Shown: positions 35,927 through 45,953, counted from the first letter of the stretch. The stretch is 64,000 nucleotides of DNA from an uncultured Helicobacteraceae bacterium (GCA_947588965.1 CANQAN010000004.1:1-64000); one strand, 5' to 3'. Translations and numbers: made by a program. Notes: generated by a model not told the origin, from the letters alone.

Positions 35927-36412
35927 TCATTCTATCATTTTATCCAAGACGTATTTTTCAAGCGATGCGCGTGGAATCTCGTCCTTTAGGGCTTGTTTGT
36001 AGATATCTTCTACAATTTTTGAGTATTTTTGATAGGCAAAGCAAGGAAAGTGATTATCCCATGCCTTTTGAATGAGTTCCTTAGAAATCATTTTGCGCAT
36101 ATAAATCTTAAAAACATCATAAGCGATAAAAACACAAGAAGTAACCAAAACTGCGCTTATAATGCTAATGTGAAAATCTAAGAGCGTAAAAAAATAATGT
36201 GTAATAAGAAGCAATGGCAGCAAAACAAGCGCACATAGGATTCCATAATAGACATAGGCATTGAATGTCTTAAATCTATAATTAAGCTTCGCGGGATCAA
36301 CGAGCATTCCTTCGTTAAAGAGAGCGTTTGCTTCAAGCAAATCCCTTAAAAGCACGGGCTGTTCTGAAACTTTAAAAAGAAAATCAAGGCTAAATCGCTT
36401 AAAACGTTTCAT
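35927..36412 (-). CDS. conserved membrane protein of unknown function
   Basis: The 161-residue protein has a basic N-terminus, two adjacent membrane segments (about 56-76 and 81-103) and a cytoplasmic C-terminal part rich in Lys and aromatic residues. I do not recognise a family. It is convergent with the GIY-YIG gene and followed, on its 5' side, by a lipoprotein gene on the same strand with a 107-base gap. The preceding 123 bases (35804-35926) hold only a short open stretch without a start. Confidence 0.72.
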   Translation of the reverse strand: MKRFKRFSLDFLFKVSEQPVLLRDLLEANALFNEGMLVDPAKLNYRFKTFNAYVYYGILCALVLLPLLLITHYFFTLLDFHISIISAVLVTSCVFIAYDVFKIYMRKMISKELIQKAWDNHFPCFAYQKYSKIVEDIYKQALKDEIPRASLEKYVLDKMIE

Positions 36413-36519
36413 TTTGTTTCCATTGAGAGTTTGAATGAGTGCATTTTATCATAATTTTACAGATTGACAACACATTCAAATTTAAGATTCAAGGCAACCC
36501 AACAAGCGTAGCCAAAAGG

Positions 36520-37083
36520 CTACTTCGCTTTAAGGAAGCTCTTTGTTGCTTCGTTGGTTGCGGAATTGACCGCGTTTTGCAAGGTGATTTGGATTTGAGT
36601 GGGGTGCAAAGTGGATTCTTGCCCAAAGATTTTTAAATACTGATTGGCATCGTTTTGAACACTTGATTTTCCATAAAATACGCGCGTCTCATCAATGCGA
36701 TTAAACACGAGTTGCACTTCAAAGATGAGCGCATCTCCTGTTGTAGATTTCCAGAATCCTCCCTGTTTGTCATACTTCGTAATAGTCCCAAAGACAATAT
36801 CTAAACGATAATGTTGATAGGCATTGTCATTCTCTCCAGCTCTCTTAAAGCAACCACTACTTGCCAAAGATTGCTCGACCTTGCTTTGCACCTCTTCGTG
36901 AGAGAGTTTGAGATCATTATAATCCCCCTTCTTTAAAGAGCCCATTTCATAAGTGATTGCAGGTCCTTGACAACGTTGAAAAACACGGACATTTGGAAGC
37001 TCATCATATCTAAAAGAACAGCCATTTAGGAAAAGCGCACAAATCCCTAAAAAACAAATTTGTTTTAAAAGAGCCTTTTTCAA
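36520..37083 (-). CDS. lipoprotein of unknown function
   Basis: The 187-residue product begins at a TTG with an excellent AAGGAGG six bases upstream and has a lipoprotein signal (KKALLKQICFLGICALFLNGC, lipidated Cys at about 22). The mature part contains alternating beta-rich stretches (ITYEMGSLKKGDYNDLKLSHEEVQSKVEQSLASSGCF, HYRLDIVFGTITKYDKQGGFW, FEVQLVFNRIDETRVFYGKSSV) resembling outer-membrane-associated lipoproteins with a LptE- or TolB-like strand pattern, but no specific family. An upstream ATG at 37125 lacks a ribosome binding site. The stop codon lies within a GTAGCC/GGCTAC stem (36508-36523). Confidence 0.77.
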   Translation of the reverse strand: MKKALLKQICFLGICALFLNGCSFRYDELPNVRVFQRCQGPAITYEMGSLKKGDYNDLKLSHEEVQSKVEQSLASSGCFKRAGENDNAYQHYRLDIVFGTITKYDKQGGFWKSTTGDALIFEVQLVFNRIDETRVFYGKSSVQNDANQYLKIFGQESTLHPTQIQITLQNAVNSATNEATKSFLKAK

Positions 37084-37190
37084 TGGAAACCTCCTTGTAG
37101 AAAATAGTGTGTGGAATTCTAGCATAATTTATTGATAATTTTTAGTAAGATTGCTACAATGCGTGTTTAACTTACCCCAAAGGTCCAAGC

Positions 37191-37841
37191 TTGTTTTTGC
37201 GCAAAAAAATCATTATTTTAGAATTTGTCTTGTTTTTTGTATTGATTGCAGGTGTGATACTCTACACACAAGCCAACCAAAAGAGCGCATATCGACAAGA
37301 TGCATCCTTGTATTATCTCAATATCAGCGGGAAGCAGCGCGTCTTATCGCAACGCATTGTTTTTCTATCACAAATCATCACAACAAACTATGTTTTAAAA
37401 AACGACAATCATCACAATTCCTTAGAGCTTAGGGAATGCATTAATGAACTGACAAACATTCACAAGATTCTGCAAAATTTCGTCATCTCCACAGTGATAG
37501 AAGAGGATGAAAACTCAACGCTTGATGATGTGTATTTTGGAAGCGGGAATCTCTCTTTTAAAATGGAAAATTTTTTGGAAAACGCCAATCAGCTTTTTTA
37601 TGCCAATTCTTTGGAGAGTGTTTTGCGTATAAATCAAAGCCTCCTGCGCGAACTAGAAGAATATGATGGACTTTTGACAAGTCTTGAATTAGCAACACTA
37701 AGCCAACAAATCTATGCACAAAACATTCTCAAAGAACAGCAAAATTACACGCATTGGCTCTTGTATTCTACTCTATTTGTTGGCATTTTGCAGATTTTAT
37801 TGCTGTTTTTTGGATTATTGCGACACGGTACGACAGAATGA
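37191..37841 (+). CDS. membrane protein with PilJ/MCP-type N-terminal sensor domain
   Basis: The 216-residue protein has a membrane segment at about 6-25, a periplasmic helical region and a second membrane segment at about 187-208. The periplasmic segment NISGKQRVLSQRIVFLSQ is the hallmark of the type IV pili methyl-accepting chemotaxis transducer N-terminal domain, also found in nitrate sensors. There is no cytoplasmic signalling domain, so it may be a truncated or accessory sensor. The start is probably TTG at 37191 (AAAGG upstream); a TTG two codons later is also possible. Its stop overlaps the metallophosphoesterase start (ATGA). Confidence 0.72.
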   Translation: MFLRKKIIILEFVLFFVLIAGVILYTQANQKSAYRQDASLYYLNISGKQRVLSQRIVFLSQIITTNYVLKNDNHHNSLELRECINELTNIHKILQNFVISTVIEEDENSTLDDVYFGSGNLSFKMENFLENANQLFYANSLESVLRINQSLLRELEEYDGLLTSLELATLSQQIYAQNILKEQQNYTHWLLYSTLFVGILQILLLFFGLLRHGTTE

Positions 37842-38974
37842 AAAGCTTTTTCCCGCTCATTGTAATTCTTGTTTTCTGCGGAATCCACCTTAGTGTTTAT
37901 TTCTTTTTGGTTAAAAGAATCATTAAGCCAAAGATTCCGCTTTTGTTTGTGAAATATTTTTTGATTTTTAATTTTTTGGGTGTTATTGTTTATTTTTTTG
38001 GACGCTATTTTATAGAGATTCCACAGAGCCTTTATTTTCTTGTTTCTTTATCCATTGGCGTTGGTTTTATCTTGTTTGTCGTGATGCTTTTATATCAAAT
38101 TTCACTATTGATTTTGCGCATTATGGAATGGACAATGCCAAAATTTTACGAAAAACGTAGGAGATTCTTATATAAGAGCTTGAATCTTACAAGCGGAATC
38201 CTTGCCTTTGGCACACTTTGCGCAGGTGTGATAGAGGGGAGTCTTGCGCCTAAGGTGGAGCGCTTAAGGATTCCTCTCAAAAATCTTGGGGGCAGAATTT
38301 CTGCCGTGCAGATGAGCGATTTACACATTGGTGGATTGATTGAAGAGAGTGTTGTCAGCAGAATCGTACAGCAAATTAACGCTCTCAAGCCCGATTTTAT
38401 CGTCTTAACGGGTGATATTATTGACACAGAAATTTCAAGGATTCCAAAGGCACTTGAAGCATTATCCAAGCTTGATGCCCCACTTGGTGTTTATTTCATC
38501 TTAGGCAATCATGAGTATTTCCATAATGTAGAATCTCTCTTGCCTACATTAAAGCAAAGGGGCATTCAGATCCTAGAAAATGCTTGTTTGCAGCTCAAAA
38601 AGGGAAATGCAATTTTGAATCTTGCAGGAGTTTATGATTTGTTTGGGAGGCGCATTAATGTGCTGGAGCCAAATTTGCAACAAGCCTTGAAAGATAGGGA
38701 ACATGAAAGACCTCTCATTCTCCTTGCGCATCAACCAAAATTTGCGCTTGAAGTTAGAGATGAACACAGAGTGGATTTGATTCTAAGCGGACACACGCAC
38801 GGGGGGCAGATTTTTCCTTTCAGATTCCTTGTGAGATTGGATCAGCCCTATCTTGCAGGATTATATCAGCATACAAAAAACACAAAAATCTACGTAAATC
38901 GTGGAGCAGGATTCTGGGGTCCCCCTATGCGTATCTTAGCACGTGCAGAAATCACCTATTTTGAGTTCGTTTAA
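37838..38974 (+). CDS. membrane-anchored metallophosphoesterase
   Basis: The 378-residue protein has about four N-terminal membrane segments (residues 1-110) and a C-terminal calcineurin-like phosphoesterase domain. All metal-binding motifs are visible: D161-x-H163 (SDLHIGG), GD193 (LTGDIID), GNHE 223-226 and GHTHGG around His319/His321. This is the YkuE/YaeI layout, whose members include lipid-A-related UDP-diacylglucosamine hydrolases, but the substrate here is not known. The ATG at 37838 overlaps the previous stop by four bases. Confidence 0.9.
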   Translation: MKSFFPLIVILVFCGIHLSVYFFLVKRIIKPKIPLLFVKYFLIFNFLGVIVYFFGRYFIEIPQSLYFLVSLSIGVGFILFVVMLLYQISLLILRIMEWTMPKFYEKRRRFLYKSLNLTSGILAFGTLCAGVIEGSLAPKVERLRIPLKNLGGRISAVQMSDLHIGGLIEESVVSRIVQQINALKPDFIVLTGDIIDTEISRIPKALEALSKLDAPLGVYFILGNHEYFHNVESLLPTLKQRGIQILENACLQLKKGNAILNLAGVYDLFGRRINVLEPNLQQALKDREHERPLILLAHQPKFALEVRDEHRVDLILSGHTHGGQIFPFRFLVRLDQPYLAGLYQHTKNTKIYVNRGAGFWGPPMRILARAEITYFEFV

Positions 38975-38995
38975 ATTTGATTCTCATGCTTATGT

Positions 38996-39418
38996 TTAAA
39001 TGGAGCGCTCTAAAAAAAGATTCGTGTCTTTGGAATTGCTGTAAATTTTAGCATAAATGTTTTTATACATCGGCGTGTCTTTGAAAAATGGTGTGCCTGT
39101 GTCATTGAGATAAGAATCAAAGAAAGTGTAAAGTTTATTATAAATGTCTCTACAATCCCATGGGTCATTTTGTGCGTCAATCTCTTGTTCTAAAGAATCT
39201 TTGATGTGATTGAAATATTTGTATTTGATTTGCATAAGATTAGAAAAGCCATTTTGTGCAGCTTGGAGTTCATTTTGTGCATGGGCTTGTTTTTGTGCTT
39301 CTTGCAATTTTTTTTGATAATTTTCATCATTTGAAAGTTCTTTTTGATGAAAAGCCTTGACTTTCACACCTAAATAACAATCCTCTAATCTTGAAAAAAA
39401 TGCCTGTTTATAATCCAT
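38996..39418 (-). pseudogene. truncated N-terminal remnant of a site-specific DNA methyltransferase
   Basis: The 140-residue frame looks like the N-terminal module of type III Mod-like and related adenine methyltransferases: MDYKQAFFSRLEDCYLGVKVKAF, then GFSNLMQIKYKYFNHIKDSLEQEID, IYNKLYTFFDSYLNDTGTPFFKDTPMYKNIYAKIYSNSKDTNLF. In intact proteins this is followed by an xKTQMLYYVKTD-type continuation and the catalytic DPPY domain. Here it ends abruptly (LERSI, stop), and the next gene is the convergent metallophosphoesterase, so no catalytic domain exists. It is most simply a relic of a lost restriction-modification locus next to tRNA-Pro. The comparison is from memory. Confidence 0.65.
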
Positions 39419-39460
39419 ATGTATCCTTTAACCAATCTTGCATTGCGTTTGATTCTAAAC

Positions 39461-39520
39461 TTTGCAATGCCTTAGTTGAAATTTTTGCAAAGCCTTAATT
39501 TAAATCTTGCAAAGCCTTTA
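39461..39520. repeat. short imperfect tandem repeats upstream of the methyltransferase remnant
   Basis: Three copies of a TTTGCAAAGCCTTA-like unit occur with 22-23 base period in AT-rich DNA, within the 278-base gap 39419-39696 that has no gene. I see no coding or structured-RNA signal in this gap. It may be decayed DNA. Confidence 0.5.
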
Positions 39521-39696
39521 TGACGCTTTGATTTGACGCTATCTTGCGATAGCTTTGTGTGTTCTTGCTTTTGCTCATATTTTTGCTTTTACTAATTTTC
39601 TTGCTTTCGCTTAAGGAATTTTAACAAAAACACTCTTAAATTTATGGTTTAAACAAGACAAGTAAGGACTTAAGTGGTGATTGATACAGAGCTTTA

Positions 39697-39774
39697 TGGT
39701 CGGAGTAGCGGGATTTGAACCCACGACCTCACCCACCCCAAGGGTGTGCGCTAGCCAGGCTGCGCTATACTCCG
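39697..39774 (-). tRNA. tRNA-Pro (anticodon GGG)
   Basis: Read on the minus strand, a 7-bp acceptor stem (CGGAGTA with TACTCCG), D arm, a 5-bp anticodon stem CACCC/GGGTG around loop TTGGGGT (anticodon GGG), variable loop, and T arm GTGGG-TTCAAAT-CCCGC form a standard cloverleaf. The 3' ACCA is encoded. It reads CCC (and CCU) proline codons. The proS gene lies 1.4 kb upstream, separated by hemC and fxsA, which may be coincidental. Confidence 0.95.
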
Positions 39775-39861
39775 CTCTTTGAATCTAATTTAAATCTAAG
39801 AAGTTTGAATCAGTGATACTATCAAAACTTTAATAAAAAACAATTTAAAACAGCCAACACC

Positions 39862-40797
39862 TCAAAACTTCCACTCTTGTGCTTTTTGCAAGATTGCCTG
39901 CGCACCTTGTTTTAAGAAAGACTGCGCTAGTTTGATTCCAGCTTCCCTACAATCCTCTTCACTGCTAACGCTAACTTTAAGGCTCTCGCGCAAAATCTCC
40001 GTGCCATCGGGCAAACCCAAAATCGCATTCACTTCCAAGCTCCCCTGTAAGAATCGCGCATACACTCCGATAGGGACTTGACAACCCCCATTTAATGTGT
40101 GCACAAAGGCTCTCTCGCAAGTCGTTTCAAAAACGGTTTTTGTGTCATTAAGAAATCCTACAAGTTCCACAACTGCGCTGTTTGTCTTGCATTCTATCCC
40201 AAGAGCAGCTTGCCCCATAGCAGGAATCATAAAATCAAGCGGTACAATGTGCGCAACTTCATTTTGGATTCCAAGACGATTGATTCCTGCTTGTGCTAGA
40301 ATGATGGCATCAAAGACTCCTTCTTTGAGTTTGCGCAAACGTGTCTGCACATTCCCTCTCAAGCTCTGACAATCAAGGTCGCTCCTTAGCGCATTAATCT
40401 GCATTGTACGTCTCAAAGAAGTCGTACCAACGTGTGCTCCAAGTGGTAAATCCTGCAAACTTTGATATTTCTCACTCAAAAAAGCATCACGTACATCTTC
40501 GCGCTCTGTGATTGCGGCTAATCCTAACCCATCTACAAATTCCACAGGCACATCTTTGAGACTATGCACAGCCAAATGGATAGAATCTTTAAGGAGTAAC
40601 TCCTCTAATTCTTTTGTGAAAAGTCCCTTTCCACCGATTTTTGAAAGAGGGACGTCAAGAATCTTATCACCCTTTGTTTTGACGATTTGCAATTCCACTT
40701 CAATGTGCGGATATTGCGCACAAAGCCTATCTTTGATGTGATGAGCCTGCCACAGAGCCAAGACACTCCCACGTGTCCCTATGATGAGTTTTTGCAT
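39862..40797 (-). CDS. hemC: hydroxymethylbilane synthase (porphobilinogen deaminase)
   Basis: HemC polymerises four porphobilinogens into hydroxymethylbilane. The 311-residue enzyme has the N-terminal [30 protein letters not shown], the catalytic Asp in HSLKDVPVE (about 80-88), and the dipyrromethane-binding cysteine in [13 protein letters not shown] (near residue 237). The ATG at 40797 overlaps the fxsA stop (TGATG). It ends the operon hemA-proS-fxsA-hemC, so haem and tRNA-charging genes share a transcript here. Confidence 0.97.
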   Translation of the reverse strand: MQKLIIGTRGSVLALWQAHHIKDRLCAQYPHIEVELQIVKTKGDKILDVPLSKIGGKGLFTKELEELLLKDSIHLAVHSLKDVPVEFVDGLGLAAITEREDVRDAFLSEKYQSLQDLPLGAHVGTTSLRRTMQINALRSDLDCQSLRGNVQTRLRKLKEGVFDAIILAQAGINRLGIQNEVAHIVPLDFMIPAMGQAALGIECKTNSAVVELVGFLNDTKTVFETTCERAFVHTLNGGCQVPIGVYARFLQGSLEVNAILGLPDGTEILRESLKVSVSSEEDCREAGIKLAQSFLKQGAQAILQKAQEWKF

Positions 40798-41210
40798 CAC
40801 TTATCCTTCTCTATCACTTCAACATCAATGATTTCACCATAAGAATCATTTGGAGATTCATTAGGGGGATTTTTCTTCACAAAGGGTTTGACAAAAAGGA
40901 ATCCAAGTGCGCTAAATTGCATAAGAATTCCCAAAATATCAGTCAATGACCCGGGCATAATCAACAAAAATGCCCCAAGAATCCTAAAGACATTGAGACC
41001 AACAAATGCCTCATAACTTAAATCTCTCTCCCTCACACGTACAAGCGCATCGGCAAGAAAAAGGCGGAAATTCACCAAAATAAAGAATCCCAAAAATGCG
41101 CTCAACACAATCTCTAGTACGAATCCAAACACACCTATAAAGCCTATCATTTCATAACTAATAAGGACTTCTAAGAAAAGATAAATCAATCCAAAAATCG
41201 CTAAGGGCAT
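40797..41210 (-). CDS. FxsA family membrane protein
   Basis: The 137-residue protein has two N-terminal membrane segments, a further segment pair, and the [14 protein letters not shown] motif at about 83-96 typical of FxsA (F exclusion of phage T7 suppressor). The function of chromosomal FxsA outside phage exclusion is unknown. It is coupled to proS and hemC by TGATG overlaps on both sides. The C-terminus is charged and probably cytoplasmic. Confidence 0.88.
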   Translation of the reverse strand: MPLAIFGLIYLFLEVLISYEMIGFIGVFGFVLEIVLSAFLGFFILVNFRLFLADALVRVRERDLSYEAFVGLNVFRILGAFLLIMPGSLTDILGILMQFSALGFLFVKPFVKKNPPNESPNDSYGEIIDVEVIEKDK

Positions 41211-42949
41211 CACAAACTCTCTTTGACATTTTGAATCAAGGCTTGAAAATCATCAATCTTAAGAGATTTCTTTTTCAAGTCTTTGCGCTGGATGAATTCC
41301 ACGATTCCATTTTGCAATTCTTTACCAACAATGATTCCAAAGGGCAATCCAATCAACTCAAAATCTGCAATCTTTGCCCCATACCGCTCTGCCCTATCAT
41401 CAAGCAAACAAGAGATTCCTAGAGCCTCTAAGGATTCATAAATCTTTAGTCCCATTTGCATTTGCTCTGTATCCTTTATATTAGAGACGATAATCTCCAC
41501 ACAAAAGGGTGCCGTTGCACGTGTCCATATCATTCCCCTCTCATCATGGTGCTGCTCTATAATCGCGCTTAATAGCCTTGAAACACCAATACCATAAGTT
41601 CCCATAATAAAGGGCTGTGATTTTCCATTTTCATCTAGAAATGTCGCATCAAGCGCACTAGAATACTTCGTGCCAAGCTGGAAAATATGTCCAACCTCTA
41701 TGCCCTTTGTGAAATACAGCTTCCCGCCCTTTTCCTCTCCACAAATCGGACACAAATCTCCCGCTTTCACCTCCGATAAATCCTTATATTCCAAGCCCTC
41801 AAAAGTACCTAAATCCACACCCACAAAGTGATAGTCCTTTTCATTAGCTCCACAAATGAGGGAATGAGCGTCTTTTAAATCATTGTCAAAATAAATATAA
41901 GGACTTTCTGTGAGATTCCGTAGAGCAAAAGGTCCAATAAAACCGGGAATCAAACCAACAGAACGTAACTCCTCTTCACTTGCCTCCACAAGCTCATTAG
42001 CCCCACAAATCGCATTGAGCGCTTTTGTTTCATTGAGATTCTCACTTCCACGCAAGAAAAAATACACCAACGCACTCTTACCCTCATTGAAAAGAGCCTT
42101 TTTCACCACAGCCTTAAGCGTCCAAAAGGGATCAACTCTAAAGAATTCCGCGAGAGATTCTATCGTCTTCACATTTGGCGTGTGAAACTTCGCAAAATCT
42201 GCCTTTGGAGCCTCTGTGTTTGCTGGAGCTTCTAAGCGCGTAGCGGCTTCTAAATTCGCACTATATTGACAAGAATCGCAAACACAAATGGTGTCCTCAC
42301 CACTCTCTGCAAGTACCATAAACTCCTTGCTTCCCTCTCCACCAATAGCCCCGCTGTCTGCAACAACCGCACGACAATCCAAACCAAGACGTTCAAATAT
42401 CCTATAATAAGCCTTTTCTACCGCATTAAATTCACGCTTTAAATCCTCGTAATTCTCATGGAAGCTGTAGCCATCTTTCATAACAAATTCGCGTCCGCGT
42501 ATCAGTCCAAAACGTGGGCGCATTTCATCGCGGAATTTGAGATTGATTTGATAGAGATGAAGAGGGAGTTGTTTGTAGCTTTTAACATGGGACTTGACAA
42601 GCTCTGTCATAGCCTCCTCATGCGTTGGTCCTAAGACATAGTCATTGTCTTTGCGATCTTTAAAGCGCAAGAGTTCCTTGCCATAACGTTCCAAACGTCC
42701 GCTTTGCTTCCATAAACTTGCAGGGGTAACAAATCCTAGTGCAACTTCATTAGCGCCGATTCTATCCATCTCCTCTCTAATGATTCTTTTGATATTCTCT
42801 AAGACACGTTTTCCAAGAGGCAAAAAATTATAAATTCCGCTTCCAATTTGCTGGACAAATCCGCCACGTATGAGATATTCGTGACTTTTTAAAACGACAT
42901 CCTTAGGAGCCTCTTTGAGAGTTGGAATGAATAATTTAGAAAATCGCAT
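41210..42949 (-). CDS. proS: prolyl-tRNA synthetase
   Basis: The 579-residue class II synthetase charges tRNA-Pro. It shows motif 1 around [24 protein letters not shown], motif 2 [28 protein letters not shown], an inserted editing domain between motifs 2 and 3 (about 230-390, including [14 protein letters not shown]), motif 3 [17 protein letters not shown], and a C-terminal anticodon-binding domain. This is the bacterial long form with post-transfer editing of misacylated alanine. Confidence 0.97.
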   Translation of the reverse strand: MRFSKLFIPTLKEAPKDVVLKSHEYLIRGGFVQQIGSGIYNFLPLGKRVLENIKRIIREEMDRIGANEVALGFVTPASLWKQSGRLERYGKELLRFKDRKDNDYVLGPTHEEAMTELVKSHVKSYKQLPLHLYQINLKFRDEMRPRFGLIRGREFVMKDGYSFHENYEDLKREFNAVEKAYYRIFERLGLDCRAVVADSGAIGGEGSKEFMVLAESGEDTICVCDSCQYSANLEAATRLEAPANTEAPKADFAKFHTPNVKTIESLAEFFRVDPFWTLKAVVKKALFNEGKSALVYFFLRGSENLNETKALNAICGANELVEASEEELRSVGLIPGFIGPFALRNLTESPYIYFDNDLKDAHSLICGANEKDYHFVGVDLGTFEGLEYKDLSEVKAGDLCPICGEEKGGKLYFTKGIEVGHIFQLGTKYSSALDATFLDENGKSQPFIMGTYGIGVSRLLSAIIEQHHDERGMIWTRATAPFCVEIIVSNIKDTEQMQMGLKIYESLEALGISCLLDDRAERYGAKIADFELIGLPFGIIVGKELQNGIVEFIQRKDLKKKSLKIDDFQALIQNVKESL

Positions 42950-42963
42950 ACTTACCCTTAGTT

Positions 42964-44295
42964 TTAAGATAATGGTTTGTCTTGCATATATTCACATTGA
43001 TAGGATTCTAGCATGTTATCCTCAACCTCATCACCAAACAAGAATCGCAAACCCTCAATCACACCATCGCCCTTAGGGGTGTTTGAGATATTTTTGAGAT
43101 TCTTTGTCAAATCATGCAAGAATACATTAAACGCGTTATGCAGTGTTTTTTCAATATTTTTTTCATATTCTTTAGGCAGATAACCCTTAGAGATTCCCTT
43201 TTGCAATTCTTTAAGGGCAGAATCTTTTGCAAGGGCGCGGATTTTTTTAATGAGTGGTTCCACACTCAAAGACTGCAGCCAATTGAAAAAATCCTGCGTG
43301 AAATGCCCAATGATTCCATAGGCGATTTTTGCTTGTTCCTCGCGCAATGCAAGGTTTTTGCGCACAATATCTTCTAAGTCATCAACAGCAAAAATCTGTA
43401 TGTTAGGAATGTTTTGCGCAATGGCATGTTCAATGTCGCGCGGAACGGCGAGATCAAACCAATAGCGATTCCCATCTTGCATCTCAATCATATCCTGCGT
43501 GATAATCGTGTGTGGCGCACCTGTTGCGCTAAATACAAGTGGAATCGTATTGATAAAACGGCTCATGTCTTTAAAATGCTCCACACAAATATCTGCACGT
43601 GGATTGTTGCTTGTGATTTCTGCACAGATTTTTTGCGCATTTTGAATCTCTCTGTTAATGAGTGTGACCTTGCAATTGAGATTGATTAAATGCTTAATGC
43701 AAAGCGCACTCATTTCCCCTGCACCAATGACAAGCGCACTCTTTCCCTCTAGAGTTCCTAGAATCTCCTTAGCCTTTGCCACAGCGGTACTTGCGACAGA
43801 AACAGAATTTTGTGAAATACTCGTAGAATTGCGCACACTTGCTGCACAGCGAAAGGCAAAATGGATCGCCCTTGAGAGATGCAAACCACAGCAACCAAGC
43901 TCATAAGAGAATTTAAAGGCACTCTTAAGCTGCCCAGCAATCTGCGTTTCACCCACCACCAGACTATCCAAAGAGCTCGCCACGCTAAAGAGATGATGAA
44001 TTGCACTCAAATTTTCATAGCTATCGGCGTATTTCTTTAAATCATCAAGTGGGATTTGAGAAAAAGAACTCAATTTATCCAGCAAAAATTCCTCTGCCTT
44101 TTGCGTATTAAGCACACTTAGGATAAATTCTATACGATTGCATGTTGAGAGAATCACGGCTTCTGCAATGAATTTATTATCCACCAAATCACACAAAAAT
44201 TCTTTTGTTTGAGGATTCTTAACCTCCAAACTCAACTTTTCACGTGTTGTGATGTCGGTGTTTTTGTGTGAATAACTCAAAATATAATAATCCAT
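42964..44295 (-). CDS. hemA: glutamyl-tRNA reductase
   Basis: HemA reduces glutamyl-tRNA to glutamate semialdehyde, the first committed C5 haem step. The 443-residue protein contains the catalytic cysteine in STCNRIEF (near residue 52), [14 protein letters not shown], and the NADPH-binding [15 protein letters not shown]. It lies 14 bases upstream of proS and nine bases after the polyprenyl synthase gene, so haem precursor and isoprenoid genes are coexpressed. Confidence 0.97.
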   Translation of the reverse strand: MDYYILSYSHKNTDITTREKLSLEVKNPQTKEFLCDLVDNKFIAEAVILSTCNRIEFILSVLNTQKAEEFLLDKLSSFSQIPLDDLKKYADSYENLSAIHHLFSVASSLDSLVVGETQIAGQLKSAFKFSYELGCCGLHLSRAIHFAFRCAASVRNSTSISQNSVSVASTAVAKAKEILGTLEGKSALVIGAGEMSALCIKHLINLNCKVTLINREIQNAQKICAEITSNNPRADICVEHFKDMSRFINTIPLVFSATGAPHTIITQDMIEMQDGNRYWFDLAVPRDIEHAIAQNIPNIQIFAVDDLEDIVRKNLALREEQAKIAYGIIGHFTQDFFNWLQSLSVEPLIKKIRALAKDSALKELQKGISKGYLPKEYEKNIEKTLHNAFNVFLHDLTKNLKNISNTPKGDGVIEGLRFLFGDEVEDNMLESYQCEYMQDKPLS

Positions 44296-44303
44296 AAGGT
44301 GTC

Positions 44304-45224
44304 CTAAAATTCTCGCTCGATCATTTCTTTCATAATTTCTATAAGTTTATCACAAGATTGATGAGCAATTGCTTCAATTCCTAAATTCCCTAAATGGCGC
44401 GCTAATTTCACACTCTCAACGAGAGCTTGCTTGTCTTTGAGTTGCGTGAGGATCCATTGCTGCTCTTGAGGTGTCAAGTCCTTTTTGAAAGAATCCTTTA
44501 AGCGTCTTTGTCCATCTCCATCCAATGCATGATAGAGATACAGATAGGGCAATGTCGTCTTGCCCTCTTTAAAGTCGCTCAAAGCATTCTTTCCAAGTGT
44601 TTGAGAGTCAGAGACAATGTCTAAGACATCATCAATGATTTGAAATGCGATTCCAAGATTACGTCCATAAATGCGGAATTTCTTCGCGTCCTCCTCATCT
44701 TTTCCTGCTAAATGTGCCGCTGCATACGCTGTTGCTTCAATCAAGGCAGCAGTTTTATGCTCGATCATTGTCAAATACTGTGCCTCATTAGCATTAAACG
44801 CACTAGAAAGCGCAACATCTTCTAGCTCACCAATGGCAAGTGTCGCCACAGCATCTGCTATGATCTTTGGGATCATCGGGTGTGAATCTTGAAAATACAT
44901 AAGCTCTGCAAAGGACTTTGCATAGAAAATATCGCCCAGCATAATGGCGTTTTTATCCCCAAATAGAGCATTAATAGAGGGCTTAGAACGTCTTGTTTGC
45001 GCACTATCAATCACATCATCATGTAGGAGGCTCGCACTTTGAATCATCTCAATAATCGCACACAAATGAATGCACTCTTGCGTCTCTCCTGCGATGTGCA
45101 AGGCGAGCTTTGAGCGCAGCATTTTCCCGCTTTGCAGATTCTGGCTCATCTCCAAAACAAGTGGCGCATCAAGATCCCTTAGAAATTCTTGTATCTTTGC
45201 TTCAATATGTGTTAAAGCCACCAT
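44304..45224 (-). CDS. polyprenyl diphosphate synthase
   Basis: The 306-residue enzyme elongates isoprenoid chains, probably making the octaprenyl (or related) side chain for menaquinone. The two aspartate-rich motifs are LLHDDVID (Asp69-Asp73) and FQIIDDVLDI, with GKMLRSKLAL and HKTAALIEA between. The ATG at 45224 follows AAAGGAAAG; an upstream frame to 45260 overlaps the preceding gene. Chain length cannot be assigned with certainty. It ends nine bases before hemA, as in the H. pylori HP0240-HP0239 order. Confidence 0.93.
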   Translation of the reverse strand: MVALTHIEAKIQEFLRDLDAPLVLEMSQNLQSGKMLRSKLALHIAGETQECIHLCAIIEMIQSASLLHDDVIDSAQTRRSKPSINALFGDKNAIMLGDIFYAKSFAELMYFQDSHPMIPKIIADAVATLAIGELEDVALSSAFNANEAQYLTMIEHKTAALIEATAYAAAHLAGKDEEDAKKFRIYGRNLGIAFQIIDDVLDIVSDSQTLGKNALSDFKEGKTTLPYLYLYHALDGDGQRRLKDSFKKDLTPQEQQWILTQLKDKQALVESVKLARHLGNLGIEAIAHQSCDKLIEIMKEMIEREF

Positions 45225-45660
45225 TTGGAACTTTCCTTTCATCAATGACATTAAAATCACGATTCCCTTGATAGAGATAGTATTTTAATGTTGCAATTTT
45301 TTTTGTGCGGTGATAATCCTTAAAGCAAAGCATAAAAAACGGCTCCCTTGCATAATACTTCTGCTCTGCTTTCAAAAGTGGAATCTCATAACATGCGCGC
45401 TGGTAATCTTGATAGAGAATGAATTGATGCGGAAAAGAATCGTAATTCAAATGCACAACCAAGCCCTCATTTTTAAGCAAAGTCCAACGAAAAAACAATG
45501 TCTTTTGAGAATCATCCATTTGAAAAGTCAAGAGATAGAACTCATCTTTGTTTAGTTCCAAAAATCTCTCTGTTTTCCAATCTGGAGGTGCAAAGAGCGG
45601 GAAAAATCCAAAAAATACATTCAACAATGCTATAAAAAAAATACCCCAAAAAGTGCGCAT
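45202..45660 (-). CDS. exported or membrane-anchored protein of unknown function
   Basis: The 152-residue protein has an N-terminal hydrophobic signal or anchor (about residues 4-23) and a soluble part rich in aromatic and basic residues (HQFILYQDYQRACYEI, MLCFKDYHRTKKIATLKYYLYQ). I recognise no family, but the position between an HP0242-like gene and the polyprenyl synthase matches an uncharacterised gene in the H. pylori order. It overlaps the polyprenyl synthase start by 23 bases. Confidence 0.72.
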   Translation of the reverse strand: MRTFWGIFFIALLNVFFGFFPLFAPPDWKTERFLELNKDEFYLLTFQMDDSQKTLFFRWTLLKNEGLVVHLNYDSFPHQFILYQDYQRACYEIPLLKAEQKYYAREPFFMLCFKDYHRTKKIATLKYYLYQGNRDFNVIDERKVPNGGFNTY

Positions 45661-45669
45661 TAAAGGGAC

Positions 45670-45936
45670 TTATTCATTACGTGTCAGAATATTTCCCATA
45701 GATTCAATGGCAATGTCCTGCACTCTATGGTGTATCTCTTCAGAGCTCTCTTCGCTTTTGACGATATAATCAAGCTCATCCTCCCACATCTCACCCAAAC
45801 GTTTTTCAAGCAAAATTTCCATTGCCGCCTGTCTCTCCAACATTCTTGTGAGTTCCCTCTCACTCAATCCTTGTGAAGCATTGAATATAATCTCCAACCA
45901 TTTATCTTGTGGCAGTCCTTCTAAAATGTGTTCCAT
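45670..45936 (-). CDS. HP0242-family small helical protein
   Basis: The 88-residue acidic protein reads as helix-turn-helix-helix with LPQDKWLEIIFNASQGLSERELTRMLERQAAMEILLE and a C-terminal IAIESMGNILTRNE. This matches, from memory, H. pylori HP0242, whose crystal structure is an unusually intertwined, pseudoknotted dimer. The gene neighbourhood (polyprenyl synthase, unknown, this gene) supports orthology. Function is unknown. The gene lies 18 bases downstream of hisD and nine bases before the next gene. Confidence 0.8.
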   Translation of the reverse strand: MEHILEGLPQDKWLEIIFNASQGLSERELTRMLERQAAMEILLEKRLGEMWEDELDYIVKSEESSEEIHHRVQDIAIESMGNILTRNE

Positions 45937-45953
45937 AAAAACTCCTTAATGAT

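Noticed and set aside
36508-36523. GTAGCC/GGCTAC hairpin as terminator of the lipoprotein gene
   Set aside because: The stem overlaps the stop codon and is not followed by a T tract on the minus strand, so termination is not supported.
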